Below, piece after piece: positions 42,792-52,222 of a stretch of 64,000 nt of DNA. Source of the DNA: Hyphomicrobiales bacterium. GTDB lineage: Bacteria; Pseudomonadota; Alphaproteobacteria; Rhizobiales; Ancalomicrobiaceae. The position numbers were made by a program, and so were the translations under genes. Positions within the stretch are counted from its first letter, which is position 1. Each line of letters starts with the position of its first letter. Under the pieces are notes generated by a model, which searched no databases, had not been told where the DNA came from, and saw only the letters and a list, made by a program, of their open reading frames with translations. The stretch lies in contig JAJTBO010000002.1 of the NCBI GenBank assembly GCA_021286855.1, positions 414,329 to 478,328 of the forward strand. The letters are read 5' to 3'.

Positions 42792-43223
42792 TCAGCGGAG
42801 AGGGCCGTCGAGGCCGAGGGCGGCGCGCAGGTCGGCGTCGTTGAAGGTGATGTCGCGGATGGTGTGACGGTCGAGGACGCCGAGGAAGGCGGCCTGGGCG
42901 CGCTCGAAGGTGGCGTCGAGCAGGCGGTCGTCGGGGTCGCCGACGGCGTCGGGCGATGGGTCCGCGAAGCCCTCCTCGGTGCGTCGCACGATCTCGCCGA
43001 CGGTGATGGTCTCGGCCGGCCGCGCCAGCCGGAAACCGCCGCCACGACCCCGGACGTTGTCGAGATAGCCCCACTGACCGAGGTGATGGACGCATTTGAC
43101 GAGATGCGTGCGCGAGATGCCGTGCGCCTCGGCGACGTCCTGGACGCGAACCAGCGCCGGCGCGTCGAGCGCGGCGAACATCAGGGTGCGCAGGGCGTAG
43201 TTGGTGTAGCTGGTCAGGCGCAT
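42792..43223 (-). CDS. NsrR-like Rrf2 regulator lacking the cluster cysteines
   Basis: A 143-residue Rrf2 protein with an NsrR-type N-terminus (MRLTSYTNYALRTLMFAAL, helix-turn-helix around AEAHGISRTHLVKCVHHLG, wing VRGRGGGFRLARPAETITV). The region that normally carries three Fe-S cysteines reads TEEGFADPSPDAVGDPDDRLLDATFERA; the only cysteine is Cys44 in the DNA-binding helix. The C-terminus (VLDRHTIRDITFND) is again NsrR-like. So the regulator probably does not bind a cluster, or senses something else. A 34-base dyad lies about 90 bases upstream of its ATG. Confidence 0.82.
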   Translation of the reverse strand: MRLTSYTNYALRTLMFAALDAPALVRVQDVAEAHGISRTHLVKCVHHLGQWGYLDNVRGRGGGFRLARPAETITVGEIVRRTEEGFADPSPDAVGDPDDRLLDATFERAQAAFLGVLDRHTIRDITFNDADLRAALGLDGPLR

Positions 43224-43313
43224 CGGCGGTTCCGGGACGAGGAGCGGCAGACGCTACACCGCCGGCCGATCCGACGCCAGAGCGCCGGATCGGCGGAGGG
43301 GCCTCATACTCGG

Positions 43314-43347
43314 CTCGTGAAATTCGGACACGTCCGATTTTCACGAG
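43314..43347. promoter_or_regulatory. 34-base dyad upstream of the Cys-less Rrf2 gene
   Basis: Two 16-base arms (43314-43329 and 43332-43347) are reverse complements except for one position, with AC between them; the left arm starts CTCGTGAAATTC. It lies between the chemoreceptor stop (43433) and the Rrf2 start (43223). The length, the near-perfect symmetry and the tiny centre look more like a regulator binding site than a terminator; neither strand has a T-tract. Confidence 0.55.
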
Positions 43348-43432
43348 CGTCGCGGCCTGACCGGCCGACGCCCGTTCGGGCTCGCCTTCGCAGATGACGT
43401 TCCGAACGGGTCGAAAATTCGTGAGCTCGGCA

Positions 43433-45163
43433 TCAGGCGGCGGCGACGCGGCGCAGGAAGGCGGCGACGTCGTCGCGCAGGGTGGCGAGATCGCCGCCGA
43501 GGCGGCGCGACACCTGATTGACCTCGAGCGCGGCGCGGTTGGTCTCGGAAACCGCGTCGGCGACGGTGTGGAAGGCGTCGCCGAGGCGGCGGGTGCCTTC
43601 GGCGGCGGCGCCGACGTTGCGGGCGATCTCGTCGGTGGCGGAGGACTGTTCCTCGACCGTCGCGGCGATGGTCGAGGTGACCTGATCGATGTCGCCCATG
43701 ATGTGGACGATGTTCTCGATGGCGGAGACGGCGTTGCCGGTCGCGCCCTGGATGCCGCCGACTTGGTTGGAGATCTCCTCGGTCGCCTTGGCGGTCTGTT
43801 GGGCGAGGTTCTTGACCTCCTGCGCCACGACGGCGAAGCCGCGGCCGGCTTCGCCGGCGCGCGCCGCCTCGATGGTGGCGTTGAGGGCGAGCAGATTGGT
43901 CTGGGCCGCGATGGCGTGGATGAGGCCGACGACCTCGCCGATGCGCTCGGCCGCGCCGGCGAGTTCGCGCACGCCGTCGCGGGTCGAGATCGCGACGCCG
44001 CCGGCCTCGGCGACGACGCCGCGGGCGGAGTGGATCTGGCGGTTGATCTCTTCGATCGAGGCGCTGAGCTCCTCGGTGGCGGAGGCGACGGTCGCCACCG
44101 TCTCGGAGGTCTCCTCGGCCGAGGCGACGACCACGCCGCCGCGGCCCTCGGCGTCCTCGGCGAGCATGGTCAGGCTCTCGGCCATCTCCAACATGCGGCG
44201 CAGGCCGCCGTCGACGGTGGCCAGGGTCTGCTGCACCGACGCGTCGAAGGCGGAGATCATGCGCTCGACCTCGGCCTGACGGGCGGCGCGGCCCTCCATC
44301 GCCTTGCGCTCCTCCGCCTGGAGACGGGCGCGTTCGCGCATGGCGTCGCGGAACACGGCGACGGCGCCGGCCATGCGGCCGATCTCGTCGCCGTTGCCGG
44401 CATAGGGGATCTCGGCGTCGAGCGCGCCGGCGGACATGTCGGTCATGGTCCCGGCGAGGCGCAGGATCGGCCGCGAGATGGTGCGCGACATGAACCAGGC
44501 GAGAAGCGCGGCGAAGCCGACCACGATGGCGAGGACGACCCAGGCGCCGACGCGTTCGGCGCGGATGCGATCCTGCATGGCGGCGATCGAACCGGTCGTG
44601 CCGGCGCGCTCGGCGTCGGCGAGGCGATCGACGACGCCGATCACCTTGGCGAGCGCGCCGCGCATCGCGTCGGCGCGGGCGTCGAAGTCGGGCATCTTCG
44701 CGTTGCCGGCGGCGGGGCCGTCCTTCACATAGGCCTCGGCCATGTCGTGGCCGACCGAATAGAAGGCGGGGAAGGCGGCGCGCGTCTCGGCGAGGACGGC
44801 GTCGAGTTCGGCGTCCTTCAAGCCGGCGGCGAGGCCGGCGAGCGTGTCGAGTTGGCCGCGGAAGCTCGTGGCGTGCTTCTCGGCTTCTTCGAACCCGTCG
44901 TCGAGGCCGTCGAGGCCGCGCGTCGCGGAGACGTCGGACAGGAACTGCTGGATCTGGGTGACTTCGAGCTGCAGATGGCCGGCGCTCTGGACGAGCGGCA
45001 TGATCACGCCGTCGACGCGGGCGTAGCGATCGGCGACCGTCTGGAGGGCGTCGAGATCCTCGCCGGCGTCGAAGACGACGAGACCGGCGGCGCAACCGAA
45101 GACGACGACGACCGCGGCCGCGATCGCCCGAACCCGTTTCTCGATCGACATCGATGCGAACAT
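43433..45163 (-). CDS. methyl-accepting chemotaxis protein
   Basis: A 576-residue chemoreceptor. TM1 ([21 protein letters not shown], about 11-31) and TM2 ([21 protein letters not shown], about 203-223) frame a periplasmic helical sensor domain of some 170 residues. HAMP follows ([19 protein letters not shown]...), then the signalling domain with hairpin tip [20 protein letters not shown]. No C-terminal CheR-binding pentapeptide is seen. The ligand is unknown. The ATG at 45163 follows GAGGGAGAACGG. It is a single gene without che genes nearby. Confidence 0.9.
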   Translation of the reverse strand: MFASMSIEKRVRAIAAAVVVVFGCAAGLVVFDAGEDLDALQTVADRYARVDGVIMPLVQSAGHLQLEVTQIQQFLSDVSATRGLDGLDDGFEEAEKHATSFRGQLDTLAGLAAGLKDAELDAVLAETRAAFPAFYSVGHDMAEAYVKDGPAAGNAKMPDFDARADAMRGALAKVIGVVDRLADAERAGTTGSIAAMQDRIRAERVGAWVVLAIVVGFAALLAWFMSRTISRPILRLAGTMTDMSAGALDAEIPYAGNGDEIGRMAGAVAVFRDAMRERARLQAEERKAMEGRAARQAEVERMISAFDASVQQTLATVDGGLRRMLEMAESLTMLAEDAEGRGGVVVASAEETSETVATVASATEELSASIEEINRQIHSARGVVAEAGGVAISTRDGVRELAGAAERIGEVVGLIHAIAAQTNLLALNATIEAARAGEAGRGFAVVAQEVKNLAQQTAKATEEISNQVGGIQGATGNAVSAIENIVHIMGDIDQVTSTIAATVEEQSSATDEIARNVGAAAEGTRRLGDAFHTVADAVSETNRAALEVNQVSRRLGGDLATLRDDVAAFLRRVAAA

Positions 45164-45220
45164 GCTTCCGTTCTCCCTCGCGCCCACGCCGCTCGAAGCG
45201 GTGGAACCTCCTGCGCCGCT

Positions 45221-45238
45221 GGTGAAATTCCTTTCACC
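45221..45238. promoter_or_regulatory. dyad upstream of the chemoreceptor gene
   Basis: GGTGAAA (45221-45227) and TTTCACC (45232-45238) form a perfect dyad with a 4-base centre, 58 bases before the chemoreceptor ATG. It shares the word GTGAAATTC with the 34-base dyad at 43314-43347. It may be a regulator site or a hairpin in the leader. Confidence 0.4.
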
Positions 45239-45422
45239 GTACCGGTTAATGGTCGGCTAAAATTTCCCTCTGGACACGCGATGGACAAGCGTCGGATACA
45301 ATTTTCGATATCTTTCGACCCTCCGTATATTTGACCAGCATCGTGCGGCGGCGGGAGCCCTCCCGGAGGGAGGAGACGAGAGCGACGCCTCGCGGTATCA
45401 TGCCGCCCTCGGGAGGCGATCG

Positions 45423-46130
45423 ATGGCGGCCGCGATCCTTCGGACCGAAGGTCTGACCAAGATCTATGCGACGGGTTCGGTCGAGGTGCAGGCGCTGCGC
45501 GGCGTCGACTTCGAGGCGGCCGCCGGCGAGTTCGTGGTGCTGCTCGGGCCGTCGGGGTCGGGCAAGTCGACCTTCCTCAACATCGTCGGCGGGCTCGATC
45601 GGGCGAGCTCCGGGACGGTCCGCTTCGCCGACCACGAGCTGACGACGTCGACCGAGCGGGCGCTGACGCTCTATCGGCGCGACCACGTCGGCTTCGTCTT
45701 CCAATTCTACAATCTGGTGCCGAGCCTGACGGCGCGGGAGAACGTGGCGTTGGTCACCGAGATCGCGCGGGCTCCGATGCGGCCGGAGGACGCGCTGGCG
45801 ATCGTCGGGCTTGCCGATCGGCTCGACCATTTTCCGGCGCAGCTCTCCGGCGGCGAGCAACAGCGGGTGGCGATCGCGCGGGCGATCGCCAAACGGCCGG
45901 AGGTGCTGCTCTGCGACGAGCCGACCGGGGCACTCGACAGCCATACCGGCGTCAAGGTGCTGGAGGCGCTGACCCAGGTCAATTCCGAGATCGGCGCGAC
46001 GACGCTGGTCATCACCCACAACGTCGCGATCGCCGAGATCGCCGATCGGGTGGTGCATTTCGCCGACGGGCGGATCGTGTCGAGCGCGACGAACGCGCAT
46101 CGACGGCCGGCCGCCGAGATCGTGTGGTGA
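45423..46130 (+). CDS. LolD/MacB-type ABC ATPase
   Basis: A 235-residue ATPase of the lipoprotein-release/macrolide export group: Walker [28 protein letters not shown], signature LSGGEQQR, Walker [14 protein letters not shown]-loop VITHN. It works with the FtsX-type permease that begins four bases after its stop and with the HlyD-like adaptor behind that. The substrate is not evident. GGAGGCGATCG precedes the ATG. Confidence 0.9.
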   Translation: MAAAILRTEGLTKIYATGSVEVQALRGVDFEAAAGEFVVLLGPSGSGKSTFLNIVGGLDRASSGTVRFADHELTTSTERALTLYRRDHVGFVFQFYNLVPSLTARENVALVTEIARAPMRPEDALAIVGLADRLDHFPAQLSGGEQQRVAIARAIAKRPEVLLCDEPTGALDSHTGVKVLEALTQVNSEIGATTLVITHNVAIAEIADRVVHFADGRIVSSATNAHRRPAAEIVW

Positions 46131-46134
46131 GCCG

Positions 46135-48498
46135 ATGAGCGTGCTCCGCGTCAAGCTCGTCCGCGATCTCCTGCGGCTGTGGCCGCAGGTTCTGGCGATC
46201 GTCGCGGTGATGGCGGCGGGGTCGGCGACGTTGATCCTCGGGGTGGGCGCCTACGCCACGTTGGCGGAGACCCGCGCCGCCTATTACGAGCGCAACCGCT
46301 TCGCCGACGTCTTCGCCGAGGTCACCCGCGCGCCGAAGGCGCTCGGCGAGGAGATCGCGCGCATCCCCGGCGTCGCGGCGGTGGAGATGCGGATCGCCAA
46401 ACTGGCGGTGCTCGATCTGCCCGATCTTCCCGAACCGGCCTCGGCGATGCTGGTGTCGCTGCCCGATCGGCGCGAGGCGACGGTCGACCGGCTGCACATG
46501 ATCCGCGGTCGTTCGCCGATGGCGGAGGACGAGCGCGAGGTGGTGGTGAGCCAGCCCTTCGCCGACGCCAATCGTTTCGACGTCGGCTCGCGCTTCGCCG
46601 CGCTGATCGACGGACGGCGGCGGGAGCTGACCATCGTCGGCGTCGCGCTGTCGCCCGAGTTCGTCTATGCGATCGGGCCGGGCGACATCATGCCGGACGA
46701 TCGCCGCTTCGGCGTCGTGTGGATGTCGGAACACGCGCTCGCCGGGGCCTATGATCTCGTCGGGGCCTTCTCCTCGGTGCATCTGAGGCTGATGCGTGGG
46801 GCGTCGGAGGCGGAGGCGATCGCCCGGCTCGACGATCTCCTGGCGCGTTGGGGCGGCCGCGGCGCCTACGGCCGGCGCGACCAGACCAGCCATGCCTTCC
46901 TCGACGCCGAGCTGAAGCAGCTCGAGGCGATGAGCCGGATCCTGCCGCCGATCTTCCTCGCGGTCGCCGCCTTCCTGGTCAACATGACGCTCGCTCGGAC
47001 GATCGCGCTCGAGCGCGAGCAGATCGGACTGATGAAGGCGCTGGGGCGCGGCGACCTCGAGATCGGGCGCCACTATCTGGAGTTCGTCGCGGTGGTGGCG
47101 ATCGGCGGGGCGGGGCTCGGGATCGCGGTCGGCACCTGGCTCGGCGACGGCATGGCGCGGCTCTACGGCGACTTCTTCCATTTCCCGTTCCTGGTCTTCC
47201 GGCGTTCGCCGGAGACCTGGGCGATCGCCGCCGGGGTGACGCTCCTTTCCGCCTTCGCCGGGGCGGCGCAGACGGTGGCGCGGGTGGCGCGGCTGCCGCC
47301 GGCGGAGGCGATGCGGCCGCCGGCTCCGACCCGCTATCGGCACGGTCTCGTCGATCGGCTGGCGCGGCGGCTCGGTCTGCGTCAGACCCTGGTGATGGTG
47401 ATCCGGCACGTCGCGCATGCGCCGCTGCGCAGCCTCGGCAGCATCCTCGGCATCGCTCTGTCGGTGGCGGTGCTGGTCGGGTCGCTGTGGGTCTACGGCT
47501 CGATGGATCTGATGCTCGACGTGACCTTCCAACGCGCCGATCGGCAGGATGCGACGCTCGGCTTCGTGCGCGAACGGCCGCTCGCGGCGCTCGGCGAGGT
47601 CGGCGCCTTGCCGGGCGTCACGGTCGTCGAGCCGTTCCGCTCGATTCCGGCGAAGATCCGCAACGGTCGAACGGAGCGGCGCATCGCGATCTCGGCCCGT
47701 GCGGCCGGCGCGGATCTGTCTCGGGTGCTCGACCGCGACTTCCGGCCGGTCGAACTGCCGAAGGAGGGGATCGCGCTGTCGGACGCGTTGGCGCGGATCC
47801 TCGGGGTCGGGGTCGGCGACACGGTCGAGATCGAGCTCTCGGAGCGTAATCGACGGGTCGCGAAGGCGACGGTGACGGCGATCATCACCACTTATCTCGG
47901 GCTCGGCGCCTATATGGACCTCGATGCGGCGGGGCGGCTCCTGCGCGAGGGGACGGCGCTCGACGGCGTGACGATCGCCTATGATCCGGTGCGCGAGGCG
48001 GATCTCTTCGCGGTCTTGAAGACGACGCCGGTCGCCGCCTTCGTCGCCCTGCAGAAGCGGGCGATGCGGATCTATCGCGATACGCTCGAGCAGAATCTCC
48101 TGGTGATGATCACCGTCTACGTGACGCTCGGCATGATCGTCGCCTTCGGCGTGGTCTATAACTTCGCTCGGATCTCGCTCTCCGAGCAGGGGCGCGAACT
48201 GGCGAGCCTCAGAGTGCTCGGGCTGACGCGCGGCGAAGTCTCCGGCATTCTCTTCGCCGAACTGGCGATCCTGACGCTGGCGGCGCAGCCGATCGGCTGG
48301 CTCCTCGGCGCCGGCCTCGCCCACGGCATGGCGGCGGGGCTCGAAAACGAGCTCTACCGGGTGCCGGTGGTGATCCTGGCCGATGTGCCGGCGACGGCGA
48401 GCGGCGTGACGATCCTGGCGGCGCTCATCTCCGCCCTGGTGGTCAGGCGGCGGATCGACCATCTCGACCTCGTCGAGGTCCTGAAGACGCGGGAGTGA
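46135..48498 (+). CDS. FtsX-type ABC permease with two MacB-like halves
   Basis: A 787-residue permease. TM1 lies at about 16-36 (VLAIVAVMAAGSATLILGVGAY), a large periplasmic domain follows, then three helices near 270-390; a second half repeats this (TM near 433-455, periplasmic domain, three helices at 650-770). It thus has the eight-helix, duplicated FtsX layout of long exporters such as those beside DevA/LolD ATPases. PILP-type loop GLMKALGRGDLEIGRHYLEF and LASLRVLGLTRGEVSGILF are the two coupling segments. ATPase stop and its ATG are four bases apart. Confidence 0.87.
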   Translation: MSVLRVKLVRDLLRLWPQVLAIVAVMAAGSATLILGVGAYATLAETRAAYYERNRFADVFAEVTRAPKALGEEIARIPGVAAVEMRIAKLAVLDLPDLPEPASAMLVSLPDRREATVDRLHMIRGRSPMAEDEREVVVSQPFADANRFDVGSRFAALIDGRRRELTIVGVALSPEFVYAIGPGDIMPDDRRFGVVWMSEHALAGAYDLVGAFSSVHLRLMRGASEAEAIARLDDLLARWGGRGAYGRRDQTSHAFLDAELKQLEAMSRILPPIFLAVAAFLVNMTLARTIALEREQIGLMKALGRGDLEIGRHYLEFVAVVAIGGAGLGIAVGTWLGDGMARLYGDFFHFPFLVFRRSPETWAIAAGVTLLSAFAGAAQTVARVARLPPAEAMRPPAPTRYRHGLVDRLARRLGLRQTLVMVIRHVAHAPLRSLGSILGIALSVAVLVGSLWVYGSMDLMLDVTFQRADRQDATLGFVRERPLAALGEVGALPGVTVVEPFRSIPAKIRNGRTERRIAISARAAGADLSRVLDRDFRPVELPKEGIALSDALARILGVGVGDTVEIELSERNRRVAKATVTAIITTYLGLGAYMDLDAAGRLLREGTALDGVTIAYDPVREADLFAVLKTTPVAAFVALQKRAMRIYRDTLEQNLLVMITVYVTLGMIVAFGVVYNFARISLSEQGRELASLRVLGLTRGEVSGILFAELAILTLAAQPIGWLLGAGLAHGMAAGLENELYRVPVVILADVPATASGVTILAALISALVVRRRIDHLDLVEVLKTRE

Positions 48499-48500
48499 GC

Positions 48501-49703
48501 ATGGCGGGCGCGGTCGGACGATATCTCCTGTGGGCGGCGGTCGGCGTCGGCGCGGCGGCGGCGCTCGCCTGGGTCTTCGCGCCGAGGCCGATCGGGGTCG
48601 ACGTGGCGACGATCGAGCGCGGCACGCTCGACGTCACCGTCGAAGACGAGGGCGTCACCCGGATCCGGGACGTCTACGTGGTCTCCGCGCCGACCAGCGG
48701 GCGGATGCTGCGCTCGGAGCTGACCGTCGGCGACGCCGTCGCCAAGGGAGAAAGCGTGGTGGCGCGGTTCGAGCCGAGCGATCCGAGCCTGCTCGATCTG
48801 CGTTCGCGCCGGGTCGGCGAGGCGACGGCGGAGGCGGCCGACGCGGCGGTGGGGCTCGCCGAGGCGCAGCTCGCCCAGGCGCGGTCGCAGCTCGACTTCG
48901 TCCGCGGCGATCTCACCCGGGCGGTCGAGCTGGCGGCGCGGCGGACCATCTCGGAGCGGGCGCTCGACAAGGCGCGGCTCGACGTCGCCACGGCGGAGGC
49001 GACGGCGAAGGGCGCGGAGGCGACGCTCGAGGTGCGCCGGCGCGAACGGGAGACGGCGCGGGCGCAACTGACCGAGCCGGGCGGCGCGGGCGCGCGAGGG
49101 GCGAATTGCTGCATCGAAATTCACGCGCCGGTCGACGGGCGGGTGTTGCGGCTGGTGGTGGAGAGCGAACAGGTGGTGCAGGCGGGCAGTCCGCTGATCG
49201 AGATCGGCGATCCGACCGATCTCGAAGTGGCGGTCGATCTCCTGTCGCGCGATGCGGTCCGGGTCGCGCCGGGGGCGGAGGCGACGATCGAGAGCTGGGG
49301 CGGGGCGGAGACGCTCCACGCCCGGGTCCGGCGGGTCGAGCCGACCGGCTTCACCAAGGTTTCGGCGCTCGGCATCGAGGAGCAGCGGGTCAAGGTGGTG
49401 CTCGATCCGCAAGGACCGAAGGACGGCTGGGCCCGGCTCGGCCACGGCTACCGCGTGGTGGTGCGGATCGTGGTGACGCGCGTCGCAGACGTGCTCCTGG
49501 CGCCGGTCTCCGCCCTGTTCCGCGACGGCGAGCGCTGGGCTGCGTTCACGGTCGAAGGCGACCGGGTGAGGCTGGCGCGGCTCGACCTCGGCGAGCGCAA
49601 CCAACGCTTCGCAGTGGTGAAGGGCGGGCTCGCCCCCGGCGCGCGGGTGGTGCTGCATCCGGCGAGCGCGCTCGGCGAGGGCGCGCAGGTCGCGCCGCGC
49701 TGA
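48501..49703 (+). CDS. HlyD/MacA-type periplasmic adaptor
   Basis: A 400-residue membrane-fusion protein. An N-terminal helix (YLLWAAVGVGAAAALAWVF, about 8-27) anchors it; then come half of the lipoyl domain (VVSAPTSGRMLRSEL), an alpha hairpin (about 100-190, EAADAAVGLAEAQLAQARSQL), the second lipoyl half (CCIEIHAPVDGRVLRLVVE) and beta-barrel domains. The two adjacent cysteines CC are unusual in this fold. It is the last gene of the ABC exporter set; no outer-membrane channel gene follows. Confidence 0.85.
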   Translation: MAGAVGRYLLWAAVGVGAAAALAWVFAPRPIGVDVATIERGTLDVTVEDEGVTRIRDVYVVSAPTSGRMLRSELTVGDAVAKGESVVARFEPSDPSLLDLRSRRVGEATAEAADAAVGLAEAQLAQARSQLDFVRGDLTRAVELAARRTISERALDKARLDVATAEATAKGAEATLEVRRRERETARAQLTEPGGAGARGANCCIEIHAPVDGRVLRLVVESEQVVQAGSPLIEIGDPTDLEVAVDLLSRDAVRVAPGAEATIESWGGAETLHARVRRVEPTGFTKVSALGIEEQRVKVVLDPQGPKDGWARLGHGYRVVVRIVVTRVADVLLAPVSALFRDGERWAAFTVEGDRVRLARLDLGERNQRFAVVKGGLAPGARVVLHPASALGEGAQVAPR

Positions 49704-49783
49704 TCAGGGGGATGGCGCGAGGCCTCTTGCGAAGGACGGAGCGGCGTGGCCACATGGCGGCTCGTTCGGCGAGGAGGGGTTCG

Positions 49784-50557
49784 ATGCTCCGTACGATGAA
49801 GGCGGCGGCGCGTCGTCTGTTGCGCGACGATCCGCGCCTCATGATGGCGCTCAGGGCGTTGCGTTGGAAGATGGGCCACGGGCTCGAGGCCGAGACGCGG
49901 CTGGTTCCGTTTCTGGCGGCGCGCGGGCGGCCGGCGCTCGACGTCGGCGCGGCGGTCGGCGTCTACAGCCACGTTCTGCTGCCGCTCTGTTCGCGCCTGA
50001 TTGCGATGGAGCCGAACCCGGACTTCGCGCGCGCCCTCGCCGCCCATTTCGGCGGGCGCATCACCCTGATCGAGGCGGCGGCCTCCGACGTCTCCGGTCG
50101 GACGACGCTGCATCGGCCGCGCGACGGGTCGCTCTACGGCATGGGGACGGTGGAGCGGGGCAATCCGGTGGCCGGCGTCGCCGACGTCGAGCGGTTCGAC
50201 GTCGCCACCGTCCGGATCGACGATCTCGGCCTCGAGGATCTCGGCTTCGTCAAGATCGACGTGGAGGGCCACGAACTGGCCGTCGTCGAGGGCGCCCTGG
50301 CGACGATCGAACGATTTCGCCCGACGCTGCTGATCGAAATCGAAGAGCGGCATCGCCCGAACGCGGTGGCCTCGGTCAGGGCGCTGCTCGAATCTCGGGA
50401 CTACGTCGGCTTCATGCTGATCGACGGGGCGCTCCGGTCGATCGCGACCTTCGATCCGGCGGTGCATCAGAAGGTGCCCGACGACGCGGCCGATCGCCTG
50501 AACCAGGGCATCCACGGCGACGAATACATCAATAATTTCGTGTTCCTGCCGCGCTGA
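49784..50557 (+). CDS. FkbM-family methyltransferase
   Basis: A 257-residue SAM-dependent methyltransferase. SAM motif I is ALDVGAAVGVYSHVL, then RLIAMEPNPDFARAL, and the FkbM signature FVKIDVEGHELAVVEGA with TLLIEIEERH. FkbM enzymes O-methylate sugars or polyketides; beside glycosyltransferases it most likely modifies a surface glycan. Three in-frame ATGs exist (49712, 49754, 49784); I chose 49784 because GAGGAGGGG precedes it. It opens the glycan region after the ABC exporter. Confidence 0.83.
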   Translation: MLRTMKAAARRLLRDDPRLMMALRALRWKMGHGLEAETRLVPFLAARGRPALDVGAAVGVYSHVLLPLCSRLIAMEPNPDFARALAAHFGGRITLIEAAASDVSGRTTLHRPRDGSLYGMGTVERGNPVAGVADVERFDVATVRIDDLGLEDLGFVKIDVEGHELAVVEGALATIERFRPTLLIEIEERHRPNAVASVRALLESRDYVGFMLIDGALRSIATFDPAVHQKVPDDAADRLNQGIHGDEYINNFVFLPR

Positions 50558-50621
50558 GGGCGGTGGCGGACGCAGAGGGCGCAGCTCGGCGCATCTCTCC
50601 GATGCGGCGGGCGCGATCGGG

Positions 50622-51539
50622 TCAGTCGCGCGCCAGACCCGCGGCCCAAGCGATGCGGCGCATCCCCCGTGCGATCGTCGACAGGAGGCGACCGGCGCGG
50701 GCCGAGAGCCGACGCCTTCGGCGTCGAAGATCGTCGGCGATCGCGCGGCGTCGAAGTTCGAACGCGTCGGTCGACAGCTGCAGCGCCACGGCGAACTTCT
50801 CGGCGACGCGCGCATCGTCGGCTCGCCGTTCTGCGGAGGAATGCAGGAACGACGACGATTCGCCCTCGATCCACCAGCGATAGACCGCCGTCGCCGCCGG
50901 GTTGGAGACGACGACGCCCTTCAGCGCCGCGCGGGTCGCGACATCCCAATCTTCGAGCGTCGACAGGCTCTCGTCGAAGGTGAGGGCTTCCTCCGAGAAA
51001 ACCGAACGGGGGAAGGCGAAGCACATGAAGGGCGTCTCGTTGCGAAGGAGATGGGCGTCGAGATCGTATGTCTCGGCCCACCCCAACTCCCGCGGCCCGC
51101 GGGCGACGGCCACGCGAGCGCCGCCGGAACGGTCCATTCGCCACTTCTGCCGATAGCAACGCGTGCGTACGATCGCTCCCGGAGCGCTCCGCGCCATGTC
51201 CCGGAAGGTCTCCACCCAGTGGGGGAGCGCGAAGTCGTCGTCGTCGAGAAAGGCGACGTACCGCCCTCGCGCCGCCGCCAGACCGTCGTTCAGCGGGCTC
51301 GAACGGCCGGGGCGAGACGACACGACTGAGACGATCTTCCCGACGAGCGCCGCCGGCGCATCGTCCGCCGGATGGGGGCAGACGCCGCCGTTCGGGCGAT
51401 GATGGACGAGGACGATCTCGAAATCGTCGCAGGTCTGCGCGAGCAGAGACTTCAGCGCATCGTCCAGGAGCTCGGGGCGCGTACCCATCGTCCGAATGAT
51501 GATCGACAGGAAGCAGGGCGACGGTGGTGAGGAAGGCAT
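50622..51539 (-). CDS. glycosyltransferase family 2
   Basis: A 305-residue GT-A fold transferase: SIIIRTMGTRPELLDDALKSLLAQTCDDFEIVLVHH, SRPGRSSPLNDGLAAARG, and the metal-binding AFLDDDDFALPHW. The later FDESLSTLEDWDVATRAAL is the typical acceptor-side ED motif. The C-terminal 70 residues are basic and helical. Sugar and acceptor are unknown. The ATG at 51539 was chosen because homology starts at FLSIIIRT; the frame stays open upstream to 52094 with no family character. Confidence 0.85.
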   Translation of the reverse strand: MPSSPPSPCFLSIIIRTMGTRPELLDDALKSLLAQTCDDFEIVLVHHRPNGGVCPHPADDAPAALVGKIVSVVSSRPGRSSPLNDGLAAARGRYVAFLDDDDFALPHWVETFRDMARSAPGAIVRTRCYRQKWRMDRSGGARVAVARGPRELGWAETYDLDAHLLRNETPFMCFAFPRSVFSEEALTFDESLSTLEDWDVATRAALKGVVVSNPAATAVYRWWIEGESSSFLHSSAERRADDARVAEKFAVALQLSTDAFELRRRAIADDLRRRRRRLSARAGRLLSTIARGMRRIAWAAGLARD

Positions 51540-52222
51540 GAATTCGGCTCGCCAGAATTTTTCGGTTGGGGACCTCGGCGCTCCCATGCGTGTCATGGGC
51601 GATGTCGGCGCATCTTCGATATTGGAAGCCGCCGCGGCTTTCGATGCGCCTCTCTTCGCCGGCGGCTGCGACATCCCGAGCGGGGAGCGAAGGACGAGAT
51701 CGTTTCCGAGGGATCGATCCGGGATCGCCGCGCTTCGGTCGGGTTCGAAGTCGGCCGAGGCTAGCACGACGGGCGGCTCGGCGAGAGGATCATCGCTCGA
51801 CGCGTCCGGTTTTCGTGGAACCGTGGCGCGGCGGGAACGGCCGTCCCGCATTTCGGGCGACCTTCTTCCGGCGACCCCGCGACGTTCGCGCCGCGAACCG
51901 AGATCAGGAGGCGGCTCGGTCGTAGAGCCGTCACGAATGGTGCGGACGGGTCGACGACATGTATGATCGCGAGACGTTCCATGCGTTCGGGAGGCATTTG
52001 ACTTGCGTCCCATACGGTTCGACGCGCCATGCCGTAGGTCCGTCGGGACCTTCGGTCCTCGCCATCGGCGACACCGACAGCAGATCGGCGTCATCGAGTT
52101 TCTGGGACACCCGGAGGGGCGCCTTCAGGACTAGGGATGTCGCAAATATTCTTGAAAAATCGATCTTTGTTTCAAGACAGCCGCGTTGCGAGGAATGTCG
52201 ATACGACGCCTCGTATGGATCA
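51540..52222. other. 683-base gene-free gap in the glycan region
   Basis: No convincing gene is seen. Open frames on both strands lack ribosome sites and domain character. Near the methyltransferase end there are two hairpins: ATACGA/TCGTAT (52201-52216) and CTTGAAA/TTTCAAG (52151-52176), the second in AT-rich DNA, which could end transcription from the gene at 52223-53251. The rest may hold the promoter of the GT2 gene or be the remains of a lost gene. Confidence 0.5.

Noticed and set aside
51496..51966. 156-codon plus-strand frame in the glycan gap
   Set aside because: No ribosome site, no domain and Arg/Ser-rich shadow composition; it overlaps the GT2 start on the other strand.
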